The translations under genes were made by a program, and so were the position numbers. A stretch of DNA of 64,000 bases from Arthrobacter luteolus NBRC 107841. GTDB taxonomy: Bacteria > Actinomycetota > Actinomycetes > Actinomycetales > Micrococcaceae. Below the pieces are notes generated by a model. That model was not told the DNA's origin. It saw only the letters and a list, made by a program, of their open reading frames with translations, and searched no databases. The stretch spans positions 248,001 to 312,000 of the forward strand of contig NZ_BCQM01000005.1 in NCBI RefSeq assembly GCF_001552075.1, in the 5' to 3' direction. Positions 23,388 to 31,990 of the stretch are shown one piece after another (position 1 is the stretch's first letter; every line of letters begins with the position of its first letter).

Positions 23388-24671
23388 GTGTTTTCCAAAT
23401 CACCCTTGCTGCGCAGCGTTCCGGCGGTCCTCAGTGTTGCTGTTGGGTGTGCACTGGTCTGGTGGGCCGCCTCAGTCCACAGCCTGGACTTCAACGTCTA
23501 CCGGGCAGGGGCGCGGGCCTTTTTGGGGCTGGACGGATCCGCCCAGCTGTATGACGAGAAGCTATGGAACATCGCCGGGGATGCGTGGCTGCCGTTCACC
23601 TATCCTCCCTTCGCGGTCCTGTTGTTCCTGCCGTACGCCGTGATGCCTGCCGAAACGGGTGCTCACATCCATTCGGTGATTCTGCTGATGTCCCTGCTGG
23701 CCGTTGTGCATCTGATCATCACCAGATCGAAGGGGATAGCCGGGCTCCTGCAGCGGCGGACAGATTGGCGGACTGCGGTTCTGCCTGGGCTGATTGTGGT
23801 CCTCATCGGCATGTGCGGCCCGTGGCGGGAGGGACTGTCCTTTGGCCAGATCAACGCGGCACTGATGGCCATCCTCCTGGCCGACCTGCTGGGTGCCCGG
23901 AAGCTGGGACTTCCGAGAGGCCTTCTCACAGGTCTTGCGGCCGGGGTGAAATTGACGCCCCTGGCCCTGGGGCTGTTCTTCCTGGCCCAGCGCGACTTTA
24001 AGGCCCTGCTCTGGATGGCGGCGGGTCTCTTCGGATCCGTGGCAGCCGGTTTCATCATCAGCGCCGAAGGGTCCGTCTACTACTGGACCGAAGCCCTGTG
24101 GACGGCTTCAAGGGTCGGCACCGTGGATGACATGTACAACGCGGCATTGCGGTCGTTCACGCTGCACCTCGGATTACCGGAACACGCGGCCACCGCCCTG
24201 TGGGCAGCCCTGTCGCTCGCAGCAGTGATCTCCGGGTACGCAGCTATCCGCCGGCTGCTGGCCGCATCCGAGCAGTTGGCAGCGGTGGGGGTGGCAGCCC
24301 TGGTGATGCTGATCATTTCGCCCATCAGCTGGTACCACCACTGGGTCTGGTTCATCCTGCTGCTGCCGGCGCTGGCCTTCCCGCCCGAACACGTTTCGCG
24401 GTTGGCCCGGAGGAGGATGCGGGTCGGCGCGGCAGGCCTCTACGCTCTGTTCCTAACGTCCTCCTACACCATGAGCCTCGTCTATTTCGGGCGTATTCAG
24501 GGCCATGGCCCTTGGTGGATGGAACTGCTCTCCTCGATCTGGCTTTTCGCTGCCATCGCCGCCGCAGCAACAATCACGAAGGACGCCCGCCCCTCACTCC
24601 GGACTCCGTCCGATGCTCCGCCGCGGGTCCCGCGGGAAGCTACCGAGCAGCCCTCCGGACGGGCCGGATAA
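23388..24671 (+). CDS. GT87-type (DUF2029) polyprenol-phosphate mannosyltransferase-like membrane protein
   Basis: The 427-residue protein has about ten membrane helices. After TM1 comes LDFNVYRAGARAFLGLDGSAQLYD, with the acidic DxxVY motif of GT-C enzymes. Further on are WLPFTYPPFAVLLF, a SFGQINAALMAILLADLL segment, AAGVKLTPLALGLFF, and SPISWYHHWVWF. These are family features of actinobacterial GT87 alpha-mannosyltransferases that use polyprenyl-phosphate mannose to build lipomannan-like glycolipids. The acceptor is unknown. Its TAA stop lies at the start of the right inverted-repeat arm. Confidence 0.78.
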   Translation: MFSKSPLLRSVPAVLSVAVGCALVWWAASVHSLDFNVYRAGARAFLGLDGSAQLYDEKLWNIAGDAWLPFTYPPFAVLLFLPYAVMPAETGAHIHSVILLMSLLAVVHLIITRSKGIAGLLQRRTDWRTAVLPGLIVVLIGMCGPWREGLSFGQINAALMAILLADLLGARKLGLPRGLLTGLAAGVKLTPLALGLFFLAQRDFKALLWMAAGLFGSVAAGFIISAEGSVYYWTEALWTASRVGTVDDMYNAALRSFTLHLGLPEHAATALWAALSLAAVISGYAAIRRLLAASEQLAAVGVAALVMLIISPISWYHHWVWFILLLPALAFPPEHVSRLARRRMRVGAAGLYALFLTSSYTMSLVYFGRIQGHGPWWMELLSSIWLFAAIAAAATITKDARPSLRTPSDAPPRVPREATEQPSGRAG

Positions 24672-24748
24672 GGCGGCTTTAATACTCCGGCGAGCTCTGC
24701 GAGCAAAGGAGTTTCGTTGCCGCCGTTCCGGGCCGCCCGGCGGGCGAC
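24669..24748. repeat. Right arm of approximately 80-bp inverted repeat
   Basis: This is the inverted partner of 22666-22744. It begins on the stop codon of the GT87-type gene and extends through a GCCGCCCGGCGGGC palindrome. It could fold internally (GGCGGC with GCCGCC) and might serve as a transcript end. The rest of the gap to the nadE stop (24749-24818) shows nothing else. Confidence 0.88.
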
Positions 24749-24818
24749 CCTGGGGTGCCCGGCTGGCCACCCGCCGTGCGACGCCCGTGGAACCGCGATG
24801 GAAGGGAAAGGCCCGCCC

Positions 24819-25640
24819 CTACTTCCACCAGGAATCAAGCAGCGAAACCGGTGTGGTGCGCTTATGACGGGTCGCCAGATAGCGCTTCTCGATCTTCTGC
24901 GCGGTGTCTTCGGAGACTTCGCGGCCCTCGAGGTAGTCATCGATCTGGTCGTACGTGATGCCCAGTTCGGTTTCGTCTGTCTGGCCCGGAACGCCGTCGA
25001 GCAGGTCCGCCGTCGGGACCTTGCCGACCAGGGTGTCCGAGGCACCCAGGGCTGCGAGCAGCTGGCGGACCTGGCGCTTGTTGAGGCTGAACAAGGGCAG
25101 GATGTCCGCGCCGCCGTCGCCGTACTTGGTGAAGAACCCGGTCACGGACTCCGCGCCGTGATCGGTGCCGATGACCAGCAGGTTGTGCTGGCCGCCGACG
25201 GCGTACTGGGCTGTCATGCGCACGCGCGCCTTGATGTTGCCCTTGTTGAAGTCGCTGATGTTCTCGCCGGACATGGCGGTGTATTCCTTTTCGAAGCCGT
25301 CCACCGCGTCCCCGATGTTGTAGACCCAGGAAGTTTTGGGCCGGATGAAGTCCAGGGCGGCCTGCGCGTCGTCTTCGTCGTGCTGCACGCGGTAGGGCAG
25401 GCGGAGCGCGATGAAGTTGGCGTCGGTGCCGCCGTCGTTCAGCTCTTCCACGGCCAGCTGGGCCAGCCGGCCGGCCAGAGTGGAATCCACACCGCCGCTG
25501 ATGCCCAGCACGAATCCTGCGGTGTGGGACGCGAGCATGTAGTCCTTGAGGAAGTCCACCCGCCGGCGGATCTCCGTCTCCGGATCGATGCTGGGCTGCA
25601 CACCCATTTCGGCAATGATTTGTGCTTGTAGTTCGCGCAT
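24819..25640 (-). CDS. nadE: NH3-dependent NAD+ synthetase
   Basis: The 273-residue amidotransferase-free NadE adenylates and amidates nicotinate adenine dinucleotide with ammonia. The P-loop is [20 protein letters not shown], and further motifs are [58 protein letters not shown] and [14 protein letters not shown]. The C-terminus [13 protein letters not shown] is also typical. The ATG at 25640 is set by a leaderless TAGGCT seven bases upstream. It diverges from pyrE. Confidence 0.95.
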   Translation of the reverse strand: MRELQAQIIAEMGVQPSIDPETEIRRRVDFLKDYMLASHTAGFVLGISGGVDSTLAGRLAQLAVEELNDGGTDANFIALRLPYRVQHDEDDAQAALDFIRPKTSWVYNIGDAVDGFEKEYTAMSGENISDFNKGNIKARVRMTAQYAVGGQHNLLVIGTDHGAESVTGFFTKYGDGGADILPLFSLNKRQVRQLLAALGASDTLVGKVPTADLLDGVPGQTDETELGITYDQIDDYLEGREVSEDTAQKIEKRYLATRHKRTTPVSLLDSWWK

Positions 25641-25647
25641 GGCGTTC

Positions 25648-25653
25648 AGCCTA
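25648..25653 (-). promoter_or_regulatory. Leaderless -10 (TAGGCT) for nadE
   Basis: TAGGCT then GAACGCC then ATG on the minus strand; no Shine-Dalgarno is present. Confidence 0.55.
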
Positions 25654-25677
25654 TCCAAAGCAGGGCCGGTGCAGCAG

Positions 25678-25691
25678 GTGATACGAATCAC
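25678..25691. promoter_or_regulatory. Palindrome between nadE and pyrE (GTGATACGAATCAC)
   Basis: A perfect 5-bp inverted repeat around ACGA lies about 25 bases upstream of the nadE -10, in the 122-bp divergent gap. It is shaped like an operator, but the regulator cannot be named. Confidence 0.35.
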
Positions 25692-25749
25692 TGCGGAGGG
25701 ACGGGCCAGGCACGGCTGTCCCAACAGTGGCCAGATCAACGTGCTCCGA

Positions 25750-25755
25750 TAGGAT
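25750..25755 (+). promoter_or_regulatory. Leaderless -10 (TAGGAT) for pyrE
   Basis: TAGGAT, seven bases, then ATG 25763. This supports that start over an in-frame upstream one at 25727. Confidence 0.55.
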
Positions 25756-25762
25756 TAGGACC

Positions 25763-26332
25763 ATGACTTCCCCGCAGACCGCCGCGTCCCGTGCCCGCCT
25801 CCTGGAACTAATCAAGGAACTGGCGGTGGTGCGTGGAAAGGTGATCCTCTCCAGCGGCAAGGAAGCCGATTACTACATTGACCTGCGCCGCGTCACGCTG
25901 CAGCACGAAGCCTCCCAGCTGGTCGGCGAGGTCATGCTGGACATGATCGAATCCGCCGGAATCAGCTTCCAGAGCGCCGGCGGCCTGACCATGGGTGCCG
26001 ACCCGGTGGGCACTGCCGTAATGAACGCTTCGGCCCGCAACGGCGGCACCGTTGACGCATTCGTGGTCCGCAAGGCGCAGAAGTCCTACGGCATGGGCCG
26101 CCAGGTTGAAGGCCCGGACGTGTCCGGCCGGGATGTTGTGGTGCTCGAGGACACGTCCACCACCGGCGGCTCCGCGCTCGCCGCCGTGGAAGGGGTCCGC
26201 AAGGCGGGCGGCAACGTGGTGGCCGTCGCGGTCATCGTGGACCGCGATACCGGCGCCAAGGAACGGATCGAAGCCGAAGCCGGCGTCCCGTACCTGTTCG
26301 CGTTCGGCAAGGATGAACTCGGACTCGACTAG
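25763..26332 (+). CDS. pyrE: Orotate phosphoribosyltransferase
   Basis: The 189-residue enzyme transfers ribose phosphate from PRPP to orotate in UMP synthesis. It has LSSGKEADYYIDLRRVTLQHEA, typical for PyrE, GGLTMGADPVGTAV, FVVRKAQKSYGMGRQVEGP and the PRPP-binding VVVLEDTSTTGGSALAAVE. It stands alone from other pyr genes, as in related actinobacteria. A hydrolase gene follows 24 bases later. Confidence 0.95.
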   Translation: MTSPQTAASRARLLELIKELAVVRGKVILSSGKEADYYIDLRRVTLQHEASQLVGEVMLDMIESAGISFQSAGGLTMGADPVGTAVMNASARNGGTVDAFVVRKAQKSYGMGRQVEGPDVSGRDVVVLEDTSTTGGSALAAVEGVRKAGGNVVAVAVIVDRDTGAKERIEAEAGVPYLFAFGKDELGLD

Positions 26333-26356
26333 GTCCAACACCTGCAGCGGGAGCCT

Positions 26357-27364
26357 ATGACCGATGACCCAGAAGAGGTCCTGCGCTCGGCGTCGGACCT
26401 GGGACGCTACTCCCGGCGGCGGTTCCTGGTGGGAGCCGCCGCAGGCCTGACCCTGGCCACGGATCTGTTTGTCACCCGGCTCATCCAGGAGGGCCGCGAG
26501 GAACTGGAAATCCTGCCGGTGCGCGACGACGAGGCGGCCGCCCGCTTCCCGCGGTCCATGTGGTTCCTCTTTCCCGGATACAAAACCAGCTGGGAAGAAG
26601 CCGTCTGGATCCTCAATTCGCTGCGCCCAGCCCTGGCCAGCCGCGGGCAGATGGCCGCCGTCGGCTACTCCAACAAGGGCCTGGACGTGGATACCGTGGA
26701 GGCGGAGGTCTTCCGGTTCATCCGCACCCGCCGGATCAACCGGGTCTATTTCTACGGCCACAGCTTCGGTGGGATGCTCGCTGTGGAAATCGCCGCCCGG
26801 CTGCTGGCCCGCGGCGTGCAGGTGGAAATCATCCTGCTGGACTCCAGCCCGTCCGGCCGGTTCGACGTGCTGGACGCGGCCATGATCCAGGGCGTGGTTT
26901 TCCTCTACGAAGCCGGCGCGCGGATCCCCAGTGCACTGCGCGGCGGCTACGAGCTCGGCGAGCGGATCCTGCACAAGGACGAACGCAGCTGGAGCACCAT
27001 CGCGGACCAGACGCTGGAGCAGCTCTCACCGCTGGCGCCGTCGAGCACCCTGATCCAATCGGAATCGTCCTACATTTACCACTACAACGCAGCCACCTTT
27101 GCCGGTGCTCTCGGGAAGGCCGAGCTCGCGTACCTCGGCAACCCGGATGACACCACGGTGAACTACTACACCGCCCGGCAGCGCTGGACCGAACTGTTCC
27201 CTCAGAACATGGTTTCCAACGGCCTGGTGACCGACGGCGCGCGGCCGGCGCACGCCAGCCCGCAGTGGAATCCGGTCATCTACCAGCAGGTGGTCCAGGA
27301 CATCCTGGATACCTACGCGCCGCTCCCGGCCACCGGCGGCGGAGGCACTAAAACACCGTTCTAG
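26357..27364 (+). CDS. Alpha/beta-hydrolase-fold protein with twin-arginine-like N-terminus
   Basis: A 335-residue protein. RYSRRRFLVGAAAGLTLATD at residues 17-36 resembles a twin-arginine signal or signal anchor without an obvious cleavage site. VYFYGHSFGGMLAVEIAARL is a classic nucleophile elbow (Ser in GHSFGG), preceded by a MWFLFPGYKTSWEEAV oxyanion-type strand. The C-terminal part has no clear catalytic acid, though a late His (ARPAHASPQW) could serve. It is probably an exported esterase or lipase. GGGAG precedes the ATG, 24 bases after pyrE. Confidence 0.65.
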   Translation: MTDDPEEVLRSASDLGRYSRRRFLVGAAAGLTLATDLFVTRLIQEGREELEILPVRDDEAAARFPRSMWFLFPGYKTSWEEAVWILNSLRPALASRGQMAAVGYSNKGLDVDTVEAEVFRFIRTRRINRVYFYGHSFGGMLAVEIAARLLARGVQVEIILLDSSPSGRFDVLDAAMIQGVVFLYEAGARIPSALRGGYELGERILHKDERSWSTIADQTLEQLSPLAPSSTLIQSESSYIYHYNAATFAGALGKAELAYLGNPDDTTVNYYTARQRWTELFPQNMVSNGLVTDGARPAHASPQWNPVIYQQVVQDILDTYAPLPATGGGGTKTPF

Positions 27365-27385
27365 CCTCCGCGCCGGAACCGGGAA

Positions 27386-28177
27386 CTAAACCGTGTTGAT
27401 CAGGTCTGCCACGGAGTTCAGCACCTGGGACGGGCGGAACGGGTAGCGGCTGATGTCCTCCCGCTGGGTGATCCCGGAGAGCACCAGCACCGTGGTCAGG
27501 CCGGCCTCGATCCCGGCGATGATGTCGGTGTCCATCCGGTCACCGATCATGCCCGTGGTTTCCGAGTGCGCGTCGATTTTGTTCATGGCCGAGCGGAACA
27601 TCATCGGATTCGGCTTGCCCACAATGTAGGGGACGCGGTCGGTGGCCGCGGTGATCAGCGCCGCAATCGCGCCCGTCGCCGGGATGGGACCCTCCGCGGA
27701 GGGACCGGTGACGTCCGGGTTGGTCGCGATGAACCGGGCACCGTCCAGGATCAGCCGGATGGCCTTGGTGATCGTGCCGAAGGAGTAGGTCCGGGTCTCG
27801 CCCAGGACCACATAGTCCGGGTTTGTGTCGGTGAGGATCAGGCCGGCCTCATGCAGCGCCGTCGTGAGTCCCGCCTCGCCGATCACGAAGGCGCGGCCCG
27901 GGGACGAGGAGTTCTTGAGCTGGTCCTTGAGGAACTCCGCGGTGGCCAGAGCCGAGGTCCAGAGGTTTTCCTCCGGGACTTCCAGGCCGGAGGCATGCAG
28001 CCGGGCGGCCAGGTCCCGCGGTGTGTAGATCGAGTTGTTGGTCAGCACCAGGAACCGCTTGGAGGTGTCCACCCAGCGGTTGATCAGTTCCGAGGCCCCG
28101 GGGATCGGCTGGTTCTCGTGGACCAGCACTCCGTCCATGTCGGTCAGCCAGCACTCGATGTTCTCGTTTTCGCCCAC
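27386..28177 (-). CDS. HAD-IIA family sugar-phosphatase-like hydrolase (NagD type)
   Basis: The 263-residue HAD hydrolase begins CWLTDMDGVLVHENQPIPGA (motif I, DxDG). It has FLVLTNNSIYTPRDLAARL (motif II), a cap domain, VGKPNPMMFRSAMNKI (motif III Lys) and MIGDRMDTDIIAGIEAGL (motif IV). This is the NagD/AraL-like class IIA, which dephosphorylates sugar phosphates or similar. AGGAAGAGG precedes GTG 28177. It diverges from the trmH-like gene. Confidence 0.9.
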   Translation of the reverse strand: MGENENIECWLTDMDGVLVHENQPIPGASELINRWVDTSKRFLVLTNNSIYTPRDLAARLHASGLEVPEENLWTSALATAEFLKDQLKNSSSPGRAFVIGEAGLTTALHEAGLILTDTNPDYVVLGETRTYSFGTITKAIRLILDGARFIATNPDVTGPSAEGPIPATGAIAALITAATDRVPYIVGKPNPMMFRSAMNKIDAHSETTGMIGDRMDTDIIAGIEAGLTTVLVLSGITQREDISRYPFRPSQVLNSVADLINTV

Positions 28178-28276
28178 GGTTCCCTCTTCCTGCGTTCAAT
28201 GCCGGCTCGTCCCGCGGAACGCCGGGGCGCAAAGTCTCCGCCCCGCGCGGATGCGGGAAGGTCCAGTCTTTCACCT

Positions 28277-28282
28277 TAGGCT
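28277..28282 (+). promoter_or_regulatory. Leaderless -10 (TAGGCT) for the TrmH-like gene
   Basis: TAGGCT, GGAAGG, then GTG 28289. GGAAGG could also act as a Shine-Dalgarno but sits too close to the start. Confidence 0.5.
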
Positions 28283-28288
28283 GGAAGG

Positions 28289-28960
28289 GTGATAGAGAGC
28301 CCCGAAACAATTGACGTTCCCGAGCCCGGACCGGCGGACTCCGCAGTCCACGTGGTCGGCGTCGGACCGTGGGAAGGGTCCTGGCCTGAGGGAGAACACT
28401 GGGACCCTGAGCTGCTGGCCGCCGGCGACCGCCGGAACGTGGTGGATGAATACCGCTATTGGAAGCACGACGCGATCGTCGCGGACCTGGATACCAAGCG
28501 GCACGAATTCCACGTCGCCATCGAAAACTGGCAGCACGACCTCAACATCGGTTCCGTGGTGCGCACGGCCAACGCGTTTATGGCCAAGGAAGTGCATATC
28601 ATCGGACGACGCCGGTGGAACCGGCGCGGAGCCATGGTCACCGACCGCTACCAGCACGTGCGCCACCACCCCACGGTGGAGGACTTCACCGAGTGGGCCC
28701 GCTCGGAGGGGCTGGCGATCATCGGGATCGATAACTTCCCGGACTCCGTTCCGCTGGAAACTTACGACCTGCCGCGCAACGCCGTCCTGGTCTTCGGCCA
28801 GGAAGGTCCGGGCCTGACGCCGGAAGTCCACGAAGCCGCTGAAGCCACCCTCTCGATCGCGCAGTTTGGCTCCACCCGGTCCATGAACGCCTCCGCGGCG
28901 GCGGCCATCGCGATGCACGGCTGGGTGCGCCGGCACGTTTTCGGGCAGAAAGTCTCCTGA
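28289..28960 (+). CDS. TrmH/SpoU family RNA 2'-O-methyltransferase
   Basis: A 223-residue knotted (SPOUT) methyltransferase. Motif 1 is NIGSVVRTANAF. Motif 2 is NAVLVFGQEGPGLTPEVHEAA. Motif 3 is ATLSIAQFGSTRSMNASAAA, in the order of the SpoU family that 2'-O-methylates tRNA or rRNA. The target nucleotide cannot be deduced. It lies between the HAD gene and fba, an arrangement common in Arthrobacter-type genomes. Confidence 0.9.
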   Translation: MIESPETIDVPEPGPADSAVHVVGVGPWEGSWPEGEHWDPELLAAGDRRNVVDEYRYWKHDAIVADLDTKRHEFHVAIENWQHDLNIGSVVRTANAFMAKEVHIIGRRRWNRRGAMVTDRYQHVRHHPTVEDFTEWARSEGLAIIGIDNFPDSVPLETYDLPRNAVLVFGQEGPGLTPEVHEAAEATLSIAQFGSTRSMNASAAAAIAMHGWVRRHVFGQKVS

Positions 28961-29076
28961 GCCCCGGCGAAGGAGTTTAACCACCCTGATGCTCCCGGGG
29001 CACTTGTGGCTAGGATGGGAGGAGCCAAAGAGGGCCCGTCCCTGCCGCATTTTCTCAACTTCGCTAAGGAGTCAGC

Positions 29077-30095
<1,019 letters not shown>

Positions 30096-30096
<1 letters not shown>

Positions 30097-30518
30097 TGTC
30101 AGACGAATTCCGCAAGAACCTGCTCGGCCCCGAGCCCACTTATCTGCCCGAGGAAACGGACGTCCTCGCCCGCCTCGAGGCCGGTGACGAGCCCGTGGAC
30201 CTGGCAGCTAAGTTCCCCACGTCCTCCCTGGTCTGGGCCCTGCTGGCCGACGATGCCTACGCCGAGGGCCAGCCGGTGGAGTCCTATGCCTACGCACGGG
30301 TGGGCTACCACCGAGGCCTGGACGCCCTGCGCCGGGCCGGCTGGCGCGGCACCGGGCCCATCCCTTGGGAGCACGAGCCGAACCGCGGTTTCCTCCGGTC
30401 GCTCTACGCCCTGGGCCGCGCGGCTGCCGCGATCAATGAGGGTGAAGAGGTGGACCGGATCGAGAAGTTCCTGGACAGCTCCGATCCGGCGGCCAAGGCC
30501 GCCATCGAAGCCGCATAA
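30096..30518 (+). CDS. DUF3151 domain protein
   Basis: This 140-residue actinobacterial protein follows fba directly (TAATG). Its LLGPEPTYLPEETDVLARLEAGDEP opening, ALLADDAYAEGQPVESYAYARVGYHRGLD and GPIPWEHEPNRGFLRSLYALGRAA are the conserved blocks of DUF3151. The function is unknown, though constant coupling to fba suggests a link to glycolysis. The operon ends at a strong terminator 12 bases later. Confidence 0.88.
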
Positions 30519-30530
30519 CTGAAATAACCG

Positions 30531-30576
30531 ATAAAAGAAATCCAAGGAGCCTGAGGGCTCCTTGGATTTCTTTTAT
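30531..30576. terminator. Intrinsic terminator, 21-bp perfect stem
   Basis: A perfect 21-bp stem with loop TGAG carries an A-rich left flank and T-rich right flank. It can end both the fba-DUF3151 operon (+) and the SpaB_C-like transcript arriving on the minus strand. Confidence 0.93.
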
Positions 30577-30586
30577 TTCCCGGGAG

Positions 30587-30673
30587 TTATTTGCCGAAAA
30601 GCGCATGGTCTTTCTGGCACAGGATAGTCAGGGTTCTCTGCAGAGCTAATCCGGAAAAGTGAATGACGCTCAT
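30587..30673 (-). CDS. Candidate 28-residue peptide downstream of SpaB_C-like gene
   Basis: An ATG five bases after the stop of the SpaB_C-like gene opens a 28-codon frame (starts MSVIHFSGLALQRTL, ends QKDHALFGK). It ends 10 bases before the shared terminator. GAGGA lies nine bases before the ATG, inside the end of the upstream gene. It contains one Cys, two Ser and two Thr. It could be a peptide substrate, a small accessory protein, or chance; no homology is recognised. Confidence 0.35.
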   Translation of the reverse strand: MSVIHFSGLALQRTLTILCQKDHALFGK

Positions 30674-30678
30674 TAATC

Positions 30679-31617
30679 TTAGTCCTCTTGGGGTGCTTTC
30701 CAATGCCTGGACTGTATGCCGGCCTGGGATTCGGACTGCGCATCCATGCCGAAGCGGGCCGCCATTTCATGAATCTGGTGAAGTGTCAGTTGCTGGGCGC
30801 AGCGGCTGACCCCGGCCTTGTCTGCGCGGTAGAGGTAGTTATCGACTCCGCGCAGCCATTTCCGGCGCCAGTTGTGTACCGATTGTTCGGCGGCCGCGGC
30901 GCGCATCACGGCATGCTCACGGTGCAGGAGGGTCGAAACCTGGCGGTGGAAGCTCCGGTTGCTGTGGCCCCCTGACCGGCCAATCCGGCCCAGCGTGGTG
31001 TCCAGATGGGCATCCCAGAAGAAATCCCAGGAGACGCGTCGCCGGTCCGCCCATGCTGCGGAACGGGGACCGCGCATCATCGCGTCGGCTGCGTCGTACA
31101 TCAGCAGGGCCAGCAGCGCGCGGCGGGTCTGTGCAGTGGCAAACCTGGAGACTGCCCACAGCGTCAGGTCAGAGGACAGCTCGAACAGTTCCTCCGCCAG
31201 ATTGAGCCCCTGCTCACCGCCCAGCCGGTACAGCTGCAGGGAATCTTCGCTGCCGCTGTCCGGGCTGGAGCCGGCGGAGGTGTGCCTGCGGGTGCTCACC
31301 TCCGTGGGCAAAAGACCCAGCTCTTCCTCTGACTGCTGCCGCAAGGCGGCAAGGAATGAAGTAATCCGCCGCCCCGAGTCCGCCGCGCCGGAGAACCGGG
31401 TTTCAAGCAAAATGCCGCCCTTGGCGGGCCGCCGCGAAAAATACCAGCGCTGGGAATTCCATGTGCGGGCCTGCGCCACCAGGGGGGTGAGGATCAAGGT
31501 GCACGCCCGGTCAGTGGCGGCCTGGCTCGGGAGCTGAGTGGTGAGAACAGTCAAGGTCGCTGCCCGATGGTCCGTGTCCCTTCCGCTGCTGCGGTGTGTT
31601 TGCGTTGCCAAAGTCAT
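30679..31617 (-). CDS. Orphan SpaB_C-like (lanthipeptide/thiopeptide-type) protein
   Basis: A soluble 312-residue protein whose layout resembles the stand-alone C-terminal domain of lantibiotic dehydratases (SpaB_C, thiopeptide-type bacteriocin biosynthesis). RWYFSRRPAKGGILLETRF sits where the family has WFFIRYxDPxxHLRLR. LQLYRLGGEQGLNLAEELFE parallels the YGG...A..LF block. The C-terminal LTLHQIHEMAARFGMDAQSE parallels the H-x-x-x-NRLG-x-x-x-x-x-E end. The catalytic-looking residues are degenerate. No LanB glutamylation domain, cyclodehydratase or radical-SAM gene is nearby. AAAGGAG precedes ATG 31617. Family assignment is by eye and should be treated as tentative. Confidence 0.55.
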   Translation of the reverse strand: MTLATQTHRSSGRDTDHRAATLTVLTTQLPSQAATDRACTLILTPLVAQARTWNSQRWYFSRRPAKGGILLETRFSGAADSGRRITSFLAALRQQSEEELGLLPTEVSTRRHTSAGSSPDSGSEDSLQLYRLGGEQGLNLAEELFELSSDLTLWAVSRFATAQTRRALLALLMYDAADAMMRGPRSAAWADRRRVSWDFFWDAHLDTTLGRIGRSGGHSNRSFHRQVSTLLHREHAVMRAAAAEQSVHNWRRKWLRGVDNYLYRADKAGVSRCAQQLTLHQIHEMAARFGMDAQSESQAGIQSRHWKAPQED

Positions 31618-31990
31618 GGTGCTCCTTTTTCCGGTACAGCTCGACAGGCGTGGGTCGCACAGGGGAAAGACTCGCGATGTCATGATGAAAACCCGGAAAG
31701 ACTAATGAAAGCAAGGGTCCCTGCTGGAATGCAGAGGCATTTAGCAGCTTCCACTGCGATACGCATTCTGATCTTCTCGCCACAGTCCCGCGGTGTTACC
31801 ATTTTTGTTTTCCCGGACCTTAATGGCGGAAACAATGAGGTCATTTAAGTCAATAGACGGCGGGTGCTAAGGGCGGCTGGGGAGGTCAAAACTCTAATCC
31901 TTATAAACCAGATGTTATTCAGCCGCCACGTGCACTGCCGTCTGTCTGCTCCTATAGCCCCTAACCAGGCCCAGGTATCCGGCGGGGCGG
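31618..31990. other. Lower-GC intergenic patch with several short frames
   Basis: This stretch is visibly less GC-rich than the rest. Minus strand: a 54-codon frame at 31680-31844 with a Cys/Ser/Thr-rich end (CLCIPAGTLAFISLSGFSS) and no clear ribosome-binding site. Plus strand: a 47-codon frame at 31705-31848 ending FVFPDLNGGNNEVI. Neither is secure. A promoter for the SpaB_C-like gene presumably lies here, but none is obvious. Confidence 0.4.

Noticed and set aside
22807-23494. Short genes in the gap before the GT87-type gene
   Set aside because: Frames on both strands lack ribosome-binding sites, overlap decayed repeats or the leaderless promoter, and show no family sequence.
30573-30770. 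65-residue minus-strand frame overlapping the end of the SpaB_C-like gene
   Set aside because: It is a shifted reading of the SpaB_C-like gene end and runs into the terminator; the separate 28-codon frame has better spacing and a ribosome-binding site.
31511-31783. 90-residue minus-strand frame overlapping the start of the SpaB_C-like gene
   Set aside because: It overlaps the better-supported gene by over 100 bases, has no ribosome-binding site and no recognisable precursor features.
31705-31848. 47-codon plus-strand frame ending FVFPDLNGGNNEVI, which recalls VFIFPDLNTGNNTYK in Pta
   Set aside because: Only about ten residues match, the DNA is not similar to pta in this window, and the rest of the frame is unlike Pta. 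Chance or a very old remnant cannot be told apart.
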